A stretch of DNA of 64,000 nucleotides from Cenococcum geophilum 1.58 (taxonomy: Eukaryota; Ascomycota; Dothideomycetes; Gloniales; Gloniaceae), in contig KV748204.1 of assembly GCA_001692895.1 (NCBI GenBank), forward strand, positions 248,001-312,000. Direction: 5' to 3'. The translations under genes were made by a program, and so were the position numbers. The notes below the pieces were generated by a model. That model was not told the origin of the DNA. It saw nothing but the letters and a program-made list of their open reading frames with translations, and did no database searches. Below, piece by piece: positions 37,948 to 48,739 of this stretch. Numbering within the stretch: the stretch's first letter is position 1; each line of letters starts with the position of its first letter.

Positions 37948-38492
37948 AGCATATCCGCATTTTGCGGGGCAAGGAAAGCGAAACTTGGGAGTCTTTAGGA
38001 CCCGATATACAGTTTCCATTGGGACGAATGTATTTATAGTCTACATAAAATAGCAATACCCAGTTGAGGCGAATATAACAGTCCCTTCAATACAGGCATA
38101 TAAAAGGAAAGTGGGGGCCGGGATGTTGGGATAATCCTCGTTGTTTTCCTTTGTAACAATTTCATTTGGGAAAATGGTTGACATAAACGTCAGTAGTGAT
38201 GCAGCTGTCAAGTGATACTCCGCTGACCATCCGTCACCCGAAATGCTGGATAAACGGCTTCCACGTGGGATCTGCGCCCAGTCCGTTCACTCGGCTCAGA
38301 ATGTAACAGTTTAGCGATTGCGCCGCCGCAGGTCCAGGTGGGCAGGTACATACATCGTTACGCAATACGCAGACTCGACAAGAGACACAGCGACAATCAC
38401 CAGCTGCCTTTGAATCCACCCGTTGTTCTAGATAGCTTGATCACGTGGTACCCTCGGCCGCATGTAAGCAAGTCCGTTGATTGAGGGCGGGC
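37948..38492. other. CEF1-Bun107 intergenic region
   Basis: 3' flank of CEF1 and promoter of the next gene. Normal composition, only antisense shadow ORFs, no RNA gene recognised. Confidence 0.5.
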
Positions 38493-41400
38493 ATGGGGCG
38501 CAACGCTCGGAAGCGCATCTCTTACGGTAGGTCTCCATCCTTACTTCGTTCATACTGATATGGCTCGTTCGTACTAATCACCCTCTCCTTCTTGTGATAG
38601 TCTTGCCTCTGGCAAACTCTGCTGGAGGTCATCGACTAGGGGTAAATGGATTGGCCGTAGACCCAGTTAACTCCATCCTGTACGCTCTCTACAGCTCCAG
38701 TCCGGATCTCCATTAACTTCTATCAGCTACTCGGGTGGACGAGACGGCGTTATATGCGCCTGGGACCTCGGACTCGACCTAAATGTAAAAGACCGCGACG
38801 ATAAGGATCCTTTCGCAGACTCTAATAGTTCCAACTACAAACCTCCTCCAACGCAGTTTCGACAACAAGTCCAAGCACACACGCACTGGATTAACGACAT
38901 TGTGCTCGCGCAAAACAATGAAGCTCTCATATCAGCATCATCAGATATCACGGTAAAGATCTGGCGACCAGCTGCTGAAGATGTTCGCCCCCCACAGACC
39001 CTCGGCCTACATAGTGACTACGTCAAGCGCGTAGCTTCACCCGGTCCTCATGCAAATTGGGTTGCCTCTGGTGGACTGGATCATAAGATAAGCTTGTGGG
39101 ATCTAAGCGGCGGGGGACAGAAGTTACAAATCGCTGTGGGCGATGATGAGAACACTGCTAAAGGCTCAGTCTACGCGCTAGCTGCTACGACCTCCATACT
39201 AGCCAGTGGTGGGCCCGAGAGCATTGTTAGGGTTTGGGACCCGAGAACAGGAAAGCGCATAACTAAGTTCGTTGGCCATACTGATAATGTCAGAGATGTT
39301 CTCATTACTCAAGATGGAGACACAATTATGACAGCCTCCTCTGACCAAACTGTTAAGGTTTGGTCAATGACCGCAGGAAGGTGCATGTATACTCTCACCA
39401 TGCACAACGACAGCGTCTGGTCGCTCTTTTCGGACCACCCACAGCTATCAATTTTCTACTCCAGTGACCGGTCAGGGGTCATTGCGAAGACTGATGTTCG
39501 TGGTTGCGTGGAAATGGATGAAGGCTTATCCGTCGCGGTATGCCAAGAACATGGAGGTGTAAACAAGGTTATCAGCGCGGGAGAATACATTTGGACAGCA
39601 ACGTCCAGCTCTAGCATCAATCGCTGGAACAACGTGGAAACCGAAGCAGAAATTGTGCTTCCTGAGTCTTATAAATGGCATCGCTCAAGTGTTGCTACAA
39701 CTCGAACAAGATATCCCTCACCCCCAACGTCTAACAGCCCCCCTCCTACTATAAATGGTAGCAGTCAGAAGCTACCTTTCAGATGCATTCTGCGCATGTC
39801 AAATACAGCTCCCTTTCCACTATATTCGGCGAAAGATGCAGATGCTTCGACAGTGTACTCTGTCACAACCACGAGAAAAGCGTCTGACGCTTTTGTGGAT
39901 TCTGACCCTGAACTGACAGTTCCATTTCGAAGCTTACCTGACTTTTCGATTGAGGGTCAGAATGGTCTCATGAAACATGTTTTGCTCAATGACCGAAGGA
40001 GAGTTTTGACTCTTGATACGGCAGGAGAAGTGATGCTGTGGGATCTTTTACAGGTTTGTATGCACGTCTTATTGCTTTTCCCATGCTAACAAGTTCCGTC
40101 AGTGCGCCCCAATCAAGTCGTTCGGTAAACGCCATCTCGAGGATGTGGCGCCCGAAGTGAATACTATTGAAACTGTCGCTCATTGGTGTGCTGTTGATAC
40201 CAGAACGGGAAGCCTAACTTGTGTGCTCGAAGAGAACTATTGCTTCGACGCTGAAATGTATGCCGATGAGTTACAATTGGAGGACAAGATTGAGTTCCGG
40301 GAAGACCAGCGAAGTAAGCATGCCTTTCTATGATTCTTCGTGCACTTCCGATATGCAGTTTAAGTCAACGCTCTGGCTATTCACAGCTCTAATTATCTTT
40401 GTAGTAAATCTAGGCAAATGGATATTACGATATCTTTTTTCGAATCTCATTGATAAAGAAATCAAAAGAGACGAGGCATTCCGGCACATGTTGCTTCAGG
40501 AGAAGAAAGGTTCTCTTCAGCGAACCGGCGCTCCACCAAGTATACAAATTCCAGAAGCAAATACGAATGGATGGAAGGATGCTTCATCTGGACCAACGTC
40601 GGCCTCCACAATTCGTCCAAGTAATGGCTTCCACTTACCTGCAATGACACCTGGACTTTCCATTGGCCTTGCAACACCTGCTTTACCAATACCAGTTCTA
40701 GGCACGCAACAGCTAAATACCCTACCTACTACAACAGAGGAGGGCGCACAATTGGAAAAAACGCAGACCCAGCAAAGTCAAGGGAGGGACTCTTCAGATT
40801 ACTTCTCAGCTACTCCTCACCCGCAGCCTCCTATCACGCTAACGGCCAATGGAAATGGAAAGCCTGGAGCATCTGCGGATACTTCCGAAGATGCTGTTCC
40901 TCTTTCTCCCTCGGAACCGGAGAATGCTAACCAGACAAAGAAGGGAAACGCCTTATTTTCTAAAAAGTTTAATATGAGCTTTAAAAAGAAAAAATTTGGC
41001 CAGGCTTCAAGCCCCGAAGTCAATAAACCCGTTGCCGTGGATGAGAAATCTGAGGATTCCGATTCAAGATCGTCCAAGACGGACGATAGGGTAGTTGAGG
41101 ACAATTTCCTTGGCGTTATACAAAAAATCCGACATGGCTACGAGGACCTAGTTCAAGAGGGCGCACCGGTTCTTACCTCTACAATTACACCTAGTCTACC
41201 ATCTGAAACACCGGTTTTGAAGCCCCCGTTAGCTACTACCATTCTAATTCAAGAAGATCGGCCGGACTCTGGCGGTGTTGCAGACCTTTTCGAAGGGAAA
41301 GTCGGTTCGTTAGGGCAGCAAGCCGATTTGATTGAAAAGGTGGCACCGGTGTGGTTAGCTGATGTACTGCTGCGGGTAAGTAACAAACGAAGCGTCAGAA

Positions 41401-41965
41401 AGACGAGCATGCTGACATTACTAGAATGTTATAACCTTTAAAGACATTGTTAAGGTGTCATTCATTCTTGAACCGTACCAGAACCTTTTGCCAAGCATAG
41501 CCTCGGACGGGTATATACCTCTTATAGCACCCCCTGAAAAGATCGTCAATACTAATAGCGGACAAAGCAATAACCGTCTTAACGCTAATCGCATGCTAAG
41601 AGCACGAAAGATCTTAAACTATGTTGCAGAGCGTATTGAGCCAGCACCTGAAAATCCTGATCCAGATGCGTTGAAGCCAGAAGAGTACCTCGAGCTTTAT
41701 TGTCAGAATCAGGTAGTTTTCTCAAAAGATACTTCCTATATTTTCAATCTAACCAAATGCCTAGCTCGTATCTCCTACAATGACCCTCGCAAGCATCCGC
41801 GCGCACGTTTGGCGTGGCGGTGGGGATGTTGTCCTGTTTTATAAATCAAATGGACGCAAGGACATAAAATACGCTCCTCGTGCCCTTACGCCTCCAGCTG
41901 CTAGCGCCTCCGGCTCCGAACGCAAAACGTCGTCAGAAGCAGGCAGCTTAAGTCGAAATAGCTAG
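38493..41965 (+). CDS. bun107: WDR48/UAF1 homologue (Bun107-like), deubiquitinase-activating WD40 protein
   Basis: Binds and activates ubiquitin-specific proteases (human UAF1 with USP1/USP12/USP46; fission yeast Bun107 with Ubp9). Seven exons: 38493-38526, 38601-38679, 38727-40053, 40103-40313, 40405-41375, 41425-41712, 41765-41965. All introns are GT-AG, 47-91 bp, and the product is 1036 aa. The N-terminal propeller (about residues 12-300) shows [25 protein letters not shown] (across intron 2), [34 protein letters not shown] and [12 protein letters not shown]. The DUF3337 C-terminal half starts near residue 525 ([15 protein letters not shown]) and includes [25 protein letters not shown] and [14 protein letters not shown]. 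It ends with [19 protein letters not shown] long Ser/Pro-rich linker separates the blocks. The junction codons reproduce family sequence, so the model is well supported. Confidence 0.92.
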
Positions 41966-42146
41966 AAGCGTTGGATATGCGTTCGAAGTGGATTTATTAC
42001 TACCAAGCGCCGTTCTATGATGCATTTAGTTGTACATAGTAATTTACACATACCCTCTCTCTGATGTTGTCGTTTTGGCGGGGTTGTTTTTACAAATGTT
42101 TTTACATACCGCTCTCATCGTGCACTGCCGCATTTCTGCACTCTTT
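41966..42146. other. Short convergent intergenic region
   Basis: 181 bp between the stops of Bun107 (plus) and the SAM carrier (minus). It must hold both 3' ends. T-rich on the plus strand near 42060-42100. Confidence 0.5.
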
Positions 42147-43147
42147 TCATAACCCTTCGGTCCCTCCTAGTAAATTACTTGCCCATTGGTAACTCCCCAA
42201 GAATATAGCCCCACCCGCACTGATCCAAAACACCCGTGGGCCTATTCCAGCGAAGAAAGCTCTTGGTCCTGATTCTCTTAGTATACTTTCCAACAAGGGA
42301 AGCATCTTCTGCTTCTCCGCGGCAAGCATCATCCGAGTTTTCAACACATCCAACGGCGTAGTGACTCCTGCCGCCACAGCGCCAGCCACGCTCCCAAAAA
42401 ACCCGCCCTCCAGAGCGGAGATTGTCGAAGTTCCCTGTTTGCGGCGCCTCCATTCCTTCAGTGCTTCCCAGAGCGGAAACTGGATCACAGTAAAGGGAAC
42501 CTCCCGCATTATCGTGATACCCCACCCGCGATACAGCCCCCGCCACACCCCAATCAAGCCTCTCTCATGGCGCTGGCGCAGGATATGCAGCAGCGCCGAC
42601 AACGACGACGGATGCTGCGACGCCTGCGCGCGCTGCTTGACCACCTCCGTCGGCACCCTGACCGCGCACGCAGCCACCTCGCCCAGACTCGCCGCCAGCA
42701 TGTGCACGAGGGCCTCGCTGCCCGCCCAGCCCGCAGCCGCGGGCACCGCGTGCGCCGTGCCGTCCGCCGTGTGCCGGATGCTGTGCCGCGACAGCAGCAG
42801 CCGCTTCGTGCTGTCGTAGGTCATGAAGAAGAGCGCGGCGCCCGGGGCCGATCCGACGACCGCGCTGCCGACACCGGCGTAGATGCCGCGGAAGCCGCCG
42901 GCGCGCGCGAAGCCGGCGGAGGACTGGAGGCGTGTTTTTAGCGTGTCGAGGGGGTAGAGGGATAGGTCGACGGTGGTGCCTGCGAGGCCGCCTGCCTGGG
43001 CGGGGGTTAGCGGAGGTGTGAGTGGGGTGGGAGGAGAGCAATTTGGGGTGCTAAGAGGAGTTGGGAGGATGTGTAGGGAGAGCGTACGATTAGGGAGCGT
43101 AGGTAGGGCGATTCGACCCATGCGGGCGGCCTGTAGGGTTCTAGCAT
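42147..43147 (-). CDS. PET8: Mitochondrial S-adenosylmethionine carrier (PET8/SLC25A26 family)
   Basis: Inner-membrane antiporter exchanging cytosolic AdoMet for matrix AdoHcy. Two exons: 43147-43088 and 42995-42147, with a 92-bp GT-AG intron (GTACGC donor, CTAAC branch, CCCAG acceptor), giving 302 aa. Exon 1 gives MLEPYRPPAW... and splices SLI to AGGLAGTTVDLSLYPLDT, matching the family N-terminus. An unspliced frame from 43121 gives an unrelated N-terminus and is rejected. Three carrier repeats are marked by PLDTLKTR (about 33-40), PTEVVKQR and PLDVLKTR. The family-typical end ESGPRAFFAGIGPRVFWIS then GGAIFLGSYQW is intact. It is divergent from the SWT21-like gene and convergent with Bun107. 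The first half of exon 2 is markedly GC-rich. Confidence 0.93.
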
Positions 43148-43318
43148 TGTAGGATTAGTGGACTGAGGACTCAGAGTGGGATAGGAAGTTGGTTTGGGGT
43201 TTTGAAGCTCGGTCCAAGCTCTCTCAGCCCTATGAATGGCCGAGGAACGTGAACTAATTCTTTCTAGCAAACTTCATTTGGCTGTCCATTCCAATGATTG
43301 TTGCTCCGAATACCGATT
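43148..43318. promoter_or_regulatory. Divergent (bidirectional) promoter region
   Basis: Only 171 bp separate the start codons of the SAM carrier (minus) and the SWT21-like protein (plus), so both genes must share this region for initiation. No TATA box or known operator was recognised. Several in-frame upstream codons for both genes lack stops, so transcription start sites cannot be placed. Confidence 0.55.
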
Positions 43319-44883
43319 ATGGAACATGGGCAGGCTGAGGCCGTTCAGATACCGGAGCCGAAGTGCATAGCTTCTACTGATCCAGTCCTAAGCAAGATTA
43401 ATGTGGGGGAGAATTGCGAAGCTCAAGATGGCGCAGTGCGTTCGCGGAAGTTTGAGGCAAGCTGCTTTCGGAGCGCACAATGGTAACATTTTTCTTATAT
43501 TACAAGTCAATATTGTAAACTAGCCTAATACTCTGTTGGTAGGTCACCAGACGGAACTTGTATCTTGACGAATGACTCCTCTAATAACCTCCGAACCTTC
43601 ATCGTGTTCGTCGAAAGCTCCTCTTGGCCCTCTATACTTAGGCTAACATGCCATTAATATAGACCACAAGATATCCTCTCAAATGACAAAGCCCACACAC
43701 TGACTCCATACGCATCCTTTGCTTCTCCCGAGCCTATCAACGCCTTCATACCATACCCAGGGTACAGTCTCCAAAATCCCGAATCAACTCTTGTACTGAG
43801 TAGTATCCGAGACCACCCTATCCGTCTAACTAACGCCCTGTTCAATTCGACGGCTGGCTCTTCGCCTTCTTCGGACTTCAGGAGCAGTGTCGTAGCAGCC
43901 TACCCTCTCGTCTCTTCTACCGAGAGATACGTCGCCCCTCACTCGCTTGCTTTCACTTCCGATGGCACCCACTTTATAGCTGGCTCTGACAGCCTCATAT
44001 CATTCTTCGACGTATACCGCAGCCACTCCGCGCCTGTTGCCCAGCAGAAGACCATCCCTTCGAGGCGGAATAAGCTTGTTGGAGGTGGGGTCGGTATCAA
44101 AGGAATCATCTCGGCTCTTAGCATTAGCGCTGAGAGGACACTAGCTGCAGGGACTTTGTCGAGGAGTATAGGGTTATATGCCGACGAAGGTCAAGGCACC
44201 CCCATTGCTGTGTTCTCCGTCGCGCATGACAAAGACCGCTATGCACAAGGGATGAAGGAGGTTGGCGGCTGTGGTGTAACGCAAGTTCTCTGGAGCCCCT
44301 GCGCACGGTATTTGTATGTCGCTGAGCGAAAGAGTGATGTGGTACTGCTTTACGACATCCGGGTTACGGGAAGGTTGCTGGGCTGGCTGAAGGGCAGGAA
44401 GGCAGATACAAATCAGCGGTTGGACGTGGATGTCGTGCGCTGTGCGGACGGGCATGAAATTTGGGCCGGTGGGACAGATGGGGTGGCGCGGGTTTGGAGG
44501 AATCCAGGAGAGAAGGAAGGGGCGATAGAGGCAGATTTCGGGTGGGAGGCGCATCAGAGTAAGCTCGAGTCTTAACATTTCACTGGTTGAATGCTAATGA
44601 TATTGTCATGATAGGTCCGGTTTCGTCGACTATCGTTCACTCTTCAGGTTTGTTGGTAGCTACGTGTTCTGGAGAACGCGTCATTCCAAGAATACGCTAT
44701 GACGGATCTTCCGATGAAAGTGATTCTGAAACGGAAAACGCTGAGATTGAACAAGAGTCAACTCCCGATAACGCGTCGTTGGAATCATCCAGCTCTTCAT
44801 CGATATCTAGCCCTGAGTCATCAAAAATTGTATCGCAATCATCTCAACCTGCTAGAAATAGCTTGAAGATATGGTCGATATAA
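43319..44883 (+). CDS. SWT21: TCAB1/WRAP53-SWT21 family WD40 protein
   Basis: Relative of human telomerase Cajal body protein 1 and yeast Swt21, which act with small nuclear RNAs and in pre-mRNA splicing. Four exons: 43319-43482, 43543-43605, 43663-44558, 44615-44883, giving 463 aa. Junctions restore family text: SAQW|SPDGTCILTNDSSNN, TFIV|PQDILSN and EAHQ|SPVSSTIVHSSG. The intron 2 donor is GTTCGT, weaker than the others, but its branch (GCTAAC) and TATAG acceptor are good. WD40 motifs include YASFASPEPINAFIPYPG (family start motif), SSIRDHPIRLTNAL, HSLAFTSDGTHFIAGSDSL, VLWSPCARYLYVAERKSD, GWLKGR, and IWAGGTDGVARVW. The acidic Ser-rich tail and NSLKIWSI end are also typical. Confidence 0.85.
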
Positions 44884-45069
44884 TGGAAGCTCAGAGCGGG
44901 GCATAGTCCGTCTTGAGCTTGGTAAAAGTGACTTTGCCAGGAAGCACTCAGGGACGAATACCGAGAAGGCCTCGCTGTCACGAACACTAAATTGATAAAA
45001 TATTGCACAAGGATATCTAGCCTTTCAATTTAAAAAGGAGTTCTCCGACCCTCTTATTCCGACTCTCTT
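44884..45069. other. Short intergenic region
   Basis: 3' flank of the SWT21-like gene. Nothing recognised. Confidence 0.4.
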
Positions 45070-45426
45070 ATGCCGACTCCAGCCGCTCCCTCAACCTTGG
45101 AACTGCCATGGCATTCTGTAGCGAGTTCCAGTGTCTATCTCGTGTGCCATCGAGAAAGGCGTACCTGCGAGGGGGCTATTAGTTTTAGTCCTTGCCACGT
45201 TATGTGGGTTTTAGGCAAGTGTCCGAAGTACTTCAGAGGGGAATATGTCGAGGAGCTTAGCAATCTTCAGAGGTGTACAACTAGGACGTCGAAATTTCAG
45301 TTGTACTTGAACGGCGAAGGGAAATATAACCCGAAAAGGAAAGCCGTATGCCAAGACTATACCAGACTCAGCAAATTCCCCTCATTTGCATCGCTAAAAC
45401 AATTCTTTACAGGGCGTAGGGCGTAA
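45070..45426 (+). CDS. Hypothetical protein, 118 aa, doubtful
   Basis: Unspliced ATG-to-stop frame in an 800-bp gap between two confident genes. The product is basic and rich in Cys (six) and Arg/Lys, with no signal peptide, membrane segment or motif that I recognise. CHRERRTCEG and CPKYFRG/QRC give Cys pairs but not a standard finger spacing. Codon use is not strongly biased. It could be a lineage-specific gene or chance; the neighbouring DNA (45430-45700) contains pyrimidine tracts that more likely serve the oxidoreductase promoter. Confidence 0.3.
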   Translation: MPTPAAPSTLELPWHSVASSSVYLVCHRERRTCEGAISFSPCHVMWVLGKCPKYFRGEYVEELSNLQRCTTRTSKFQLYLNGEGKYNPKRKAVCQDYTRLSKFPSFASLKQFFTGRRA

Positions 45427-45704
45427 AAGATCCCGCTTGCATTAAGCCTCGGATAACCGGATGTCAACTTCAGACATTAGAAGGCTTTAGAACGTTCATC
45501 AATGTAGGCTCTTGTATATATATCTAGAAGCCATTCAATTATCTTTTTCTAACGCTCAAACTTGTAGCTCTTCCTCTACTATCTGAGAAGCTTTACTCCC
45601 CCAGTAATATTCTCATTAACATGTTCAATCAGACTTCCATTCTCTAATTACACTTTCAATCCTCATCTTGAAACTAATTTTCTTAACAACAATTTTTACT
45701 TAAC
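45427..45704 (+). promoter_or_regulatory. Upstream region of the FAD oxidoreductase
   Basis: 278 bp with long pyrimidine-rich tracts near 45540-45700, common in fungal promoters and leaders just before the start codon at 45705. A TATATATATATC run occurs near 45514-45525. This is consistent with a TATA-like element but unproven. Confidence 0.4.
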
Positions 45705-47228
45705 ATGTCACAACCAACTATCATTCTCGGCGCCGGCCTCATCGGCGTTTCGACAGCCTATTACCTCTCTTCTCCTTCATCCAGCTCTTCTTCTCAACCG
45801 GGTCAAAACATCCACCTCATAGACCCCTCTCCAACGCTATTCACCTCCGCATCCGGCTTCGCCGCCGGCTTCCTCTCTCGCTCCTGGTTCCCGGCTCCAC
45901 TGAGAGCACTCGGAGAGCTAAGTTTCGATCTCCACACGGAGCTCGCGCAGAAAGAGGGCGGGAGGGAGAAATGGGGCTGGTGTAAGGCTAGGAGTGTAAG
46001 CTTTGTGGAGGATGAGGACGCGGAGAAGGAGAGGCCGGAAGATTGGCTTATGTCGGATGATTGGCTGGCGATGGGGGTAAGTAGGGCTGAGGCCGCGAAG
46101 TCAGAGTTAGGATGGAAGAAGAGGAGCGGGCCTGAATGGCTAAGGAGGGCAAGAGGGAGGGAGATGAGAGTGCTGAGTGGGAAGGGTAGCCTGAACGAGA
46201 CGGCGCAGGTGTAAATTTCAATCTTTTCTTTGTCATTCCTAGCTGTTGGGATGATGGGATTAGACGATATGGGAGAGATTTGCATCGTGTGAAGTACCGA
46301 GTGCTAACTTCATACGCTGGAGATCCCCTACGCTTATCTAACTTCCTCCTCTCCGAATGCCTTTCCCGCGGCGTCCATCTCCACACCTCCACCCACACCC
46401 TCTCCGTCTCCTGCAATTCCAGCGGCAAAATTCACGGGATCCGTATCCGCCACGCCAACGGCACCGAAGCCGATCTCCCCTGCTCCCGCCTAGTCATCAC
46501 ATCGGGAGCATGGACTCCGCAGGTCTTCACGACCCTCTTCCCGTCCTCAGACGTCAAACTCCCCATCACATCGCTAGCAGGCCACTCCCTCCTCATGCGC
46601 TCCTCAGCCTGGAAGCGGCCGCAAGAAGGCGAGGAGACGGCAGCGGTATTCTCGACGGATCCAACGGGTTATTTCCCAGAGATGTTTGCGAGGGTAGATG
46701 GTGTGTGCCCCTTTCCTAAACCACATCATCACAAACCTGCAATCTTCCCGCGCACCCCTCGCCACTTAGAAGTGATGTACGATGGATGATACTAATACCT
46801 TCACAGGCACGATCTACCTGGCTGGCCTCAACTCCTCCATCCTGCCCCTCCCCGCCGCCGGAAAGGGCAAAGCGCAGCCGCATGCCGAATCCATCGACCA
46901 GCTTAAGGCTACGGCGGAGCATCTCTGCGGTTTGAGCTTCGCGTCGAACGAAATTGAGGTCGTGAGAGAGGCGCTTTGCTTCCGGCCTGTGACACCGAAG
47001 GGCATACCGATTATTGCGCGCGTACCTGATGCTCGACTAGGCGAGCGGGCTAGAAGTGGGAGTGTTGGAGGAGTCTTCGTAGCGGCGGAACATGGGCCTT
47101 GGGGGATTAGTTTGAGTTTGGGCACTGGGAAGGTCCTAAGTGAGATGGTGGAGGGGAGGAAGGTGAGTGCGGATGTAAGGGAGCTAGGACTGCAAGAGAG
47201 GGAGTGGAAGAGCAAGGCGAAGTTGTGA
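45705..47228 (+). CDS. FAD-dependent oxidoreductase, DAO family (TDA3-like)
   Basis: Predicted flavoenzyme of the D-amino-acid-oxidase fold. The dinucleotide-binding motif IILGAGLIGVSTAYYLS is at residues 6-22 and a C-terminal FAD block reads VAAEHGPWGISLSLGTGKV. Exon 1 starts at ATG 45705 and ends near 46210 (ETAQV). The last intron is clear: 46701-46806 (106 bp, ACTAAT branch, CACAG acceptor), joining VDG to TIYLAGLNSS. Intron 1 is unresolved. Donor GTAAAT (46211) is good, but the best branch and acceptor (GTGCTAAC...GGAG, ending 46322) gives the wrong phase for the clear downstream frame DPLRLSNFLLSECLSRG. In-phase acceptors end at 46242, 46263 or 46275; using 46275 gives 450 aa. A small indel or a non-canonical acceptor is possible. 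TDA3-like is the best family guess. Confidence 0.8.
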
Positions 47229-47507
47229 GAGCGCTAAGGGTTGGAAGGTATCAAGGTTGATTAAAATGCAGTTTTGCGACGGACTAGTGAAACACTTCAG
47301 AGAAGCTAAAGATAGAGGTTCTGGATATTAGAAATCCCATCAAACGCCTATTGTTCCCCATCGTTAGATCTAGGAAGGATGGCTGGAAGGGTATAGAAGA
47401 TATATGCAAGCCCTAATCATGATTCTTAAAAATAAAATAGCATTGATGCTGACAGCTCTGCTATATATCCGGATACCTTCAAAAATAGTATAATCCCACC
47501 GCTGCCC
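47229..47507. other. Convergent intergenic region
   Basis: 279 bp between the stops of the oxidoreductase (plus) and the next ORF (minus). AT-rich in its second half. Nothing recognised. Confidence 0.4.
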
Positions 47508-48134
47508 TCAATCATCACAATCCCCTTCATACAGAAACCACGGTCTCCTCGCCCACACCCATGACGTCACCCACTCAAAGCAAACCCCCTCCACATCCGC
47601 AAACCATGCCCTCCTCAACCACCCCTTCTCCCTTTCCACAATTCCGTCCACCACCCTTTCCATCTCCACATCTCGCATCTTAAACCACTGCTCCGCAGCG
47701 TCGATGGCCCTGGCCGCCTTCCGGTCAAAATACATCTCGTTGCGCGGCTGCAGGTGGATAGCTAGCATGCGGAGCCGGGCGAAGTCGATGCCGAAGGCAG
47801 CGACGATTGCGGCAATACGGGATTTGCTGATGTAGGTGGTGCTGGGTGACAGGGGTGTTTCGGCAGTAAGGGAGGTTTCGGCGGCTAGGGAAGCCTCGGC
47901 GGCAAGGGTGGCTTGGGCGATGAAGGGGGAGATGCGGGATTTGTCGATGCTGAATATATCTTCGCAAGAGTGGAGCGCTTCGCTGGCGACGGAGGCTTCG
48001 GCAACAAGGATGCGGATGAGGGAGGCGTGGTATGGCCCGATGTGTTTGGCGAAGGAGGCTCCGTAGTTGGGGAGATCGAGTATGTTCCCTACGAATGGTT
48101 TAGTAGGTGCGTACAAAATGTTGGAGAGGGCCAT
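47508..48134 (-). CDS. Hypothetical protein, 208 aa
   Basis: Unspliced frame starting at ATG 48132-48134. The middle (about residues 43-95) is Ala/Ser/Glu/Thr-rich with an internal near-repeat (AEASLAAETSLTAETPL). The C-terminal third is Trp-rich, with WFKMRD, GWLRRAWF, FEWVTSWVWARRPWF and an acidic end. No signal peptide or membrane helix is evident and I do not recognise the family. Codon use resembles the island genes, and the frame is far longer than the shadow ORFs around it, so a real but lineage-restricted gene is plausible. Confidence 0.5.
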   Translation of the reverse strand: MALSNILYAPTKPFVGNILDLPNYGASFAKHIGPYHASLIRILVAEASVASEALHSCEDIFSIDKSRISPFIAQATLAAEASLAAETSLTAETPLSPSTTYISKSRIAAIVAAFGIDFARLRMLAIHLQPRNEMYFDRKAARAIDAAEQWFKMRDVEMERVVDGIVEREKGWLRRAWFADVEGVCFEWVTSWVWARRPWFLYEGDCDD

Positions 48135-48388
48135 AAAGACTGTTGAAGGAAGTTTCTGAAATATTAATGGGGAAGTGTGAGGGGAATTAAGATGTTTTTG
48201 GGGGGTGAGAAGGGGGAGAGAAGATGCTGCGCCGTTTAGAAATTATGGAGCTGAATTGGTGGAAGAGGGTCTCTCGGCATGATGAGAGTCTTTGGAATCT
48301 TAAGAGCCCCGGTGTGAAGACCGGAGAGGCTTCGTAGAGCCTCGAAATACTCCTTAAATCCTAATGGAAAGCACCAGGCCCTCACACA
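48135..48388. other. Intergenic region
   Basis: 254 bp, purine-rich near 48165-48225. Nothing recognised. Confidence 0.4.
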
Positions 48389-48739
48389 CTAATTTTGCTT
48401 CACAATCTCCCATTCAGCTATTCTCATTAAGAAATGTTGAAATGGTTTGAATGCCAGACTTCGAGAGCACGAATGGAAAGAGGTAGACCCAGACCCACCG
48501 AAATCAAACACATTCTTTCCATACAATACTGCTGCTGCTTCCTGGTGCACCAACTGACACGTTCGGAGAATGGCTGGATAGATGTTTTTTCGCTGCAAAT
48601 AGCACCTTGGCCCGCGCCACGTAGGCACCAGTCGACCATCCGAGATCAGTAACTCAACATATACGAGGATCCTAAGTTCAGCGGGGAGCTTGAGGAATGG
48701 AAAAATGCTTTTGTTGAGATTTGATGGTAGTTGCGGCAT
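48389..48739 (-). CDS. 2EXR/F-box-like fungal domain protein, probably truncated
   Basis: 116-codon frame from ATG 48737-48739. The product opens FPFLKLPAELRILVYVELL (residues about 12-31). IYPAILRTCQLVHQEAAAVLYGKNVF follows, the two hallmark segments of the large fungal '2EXR-like' group, found in proteins of 250-500 aa. The frame stops soon after the second segment (...AEWEIVKQN), so at least the C-terminal half seen in relatives is missing, or lies in an unrecognised exon. It sits at the edge of the gene island, about 0.5 kb from a solo LTR, where partial genes are common. Function is unknown for the family. Confidence 0.55.
   Translation of the reverse strand: MPQLPSNLNKSIFPFLKLPAELRILVYVELLISDGRLVPTWRGPRCYLQRKNIYPAILRTCQLVHQEAAAVLYGKNVFDFGGSGSTSFHSCSRSLAFKPFQHFLMRIAEWEIVKQN

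Noticed and set aside
38234..38419. 61-codon minus-strand ORF upstream of the Bun107-like gene
   Set aside because: Short, no motif, lies in a likely promoter region; chance frame.
42361..43041. Long overlapping ORFs on both strands in the SAM carrier (42361-42819, 42565-43041, 42567-42941)
   Set aside because: Shadows caused by high GC. The translations are low-complexity Arg/Ala/His, and the carrier frame has clear family motifs.
42996..43121. Alternative SAM carrier start at 43121
   Set aside because: It reads through the intron in the wrong frame. Splicing 43088 to 42995 restores the conserved N-terminus from ATG 43147.
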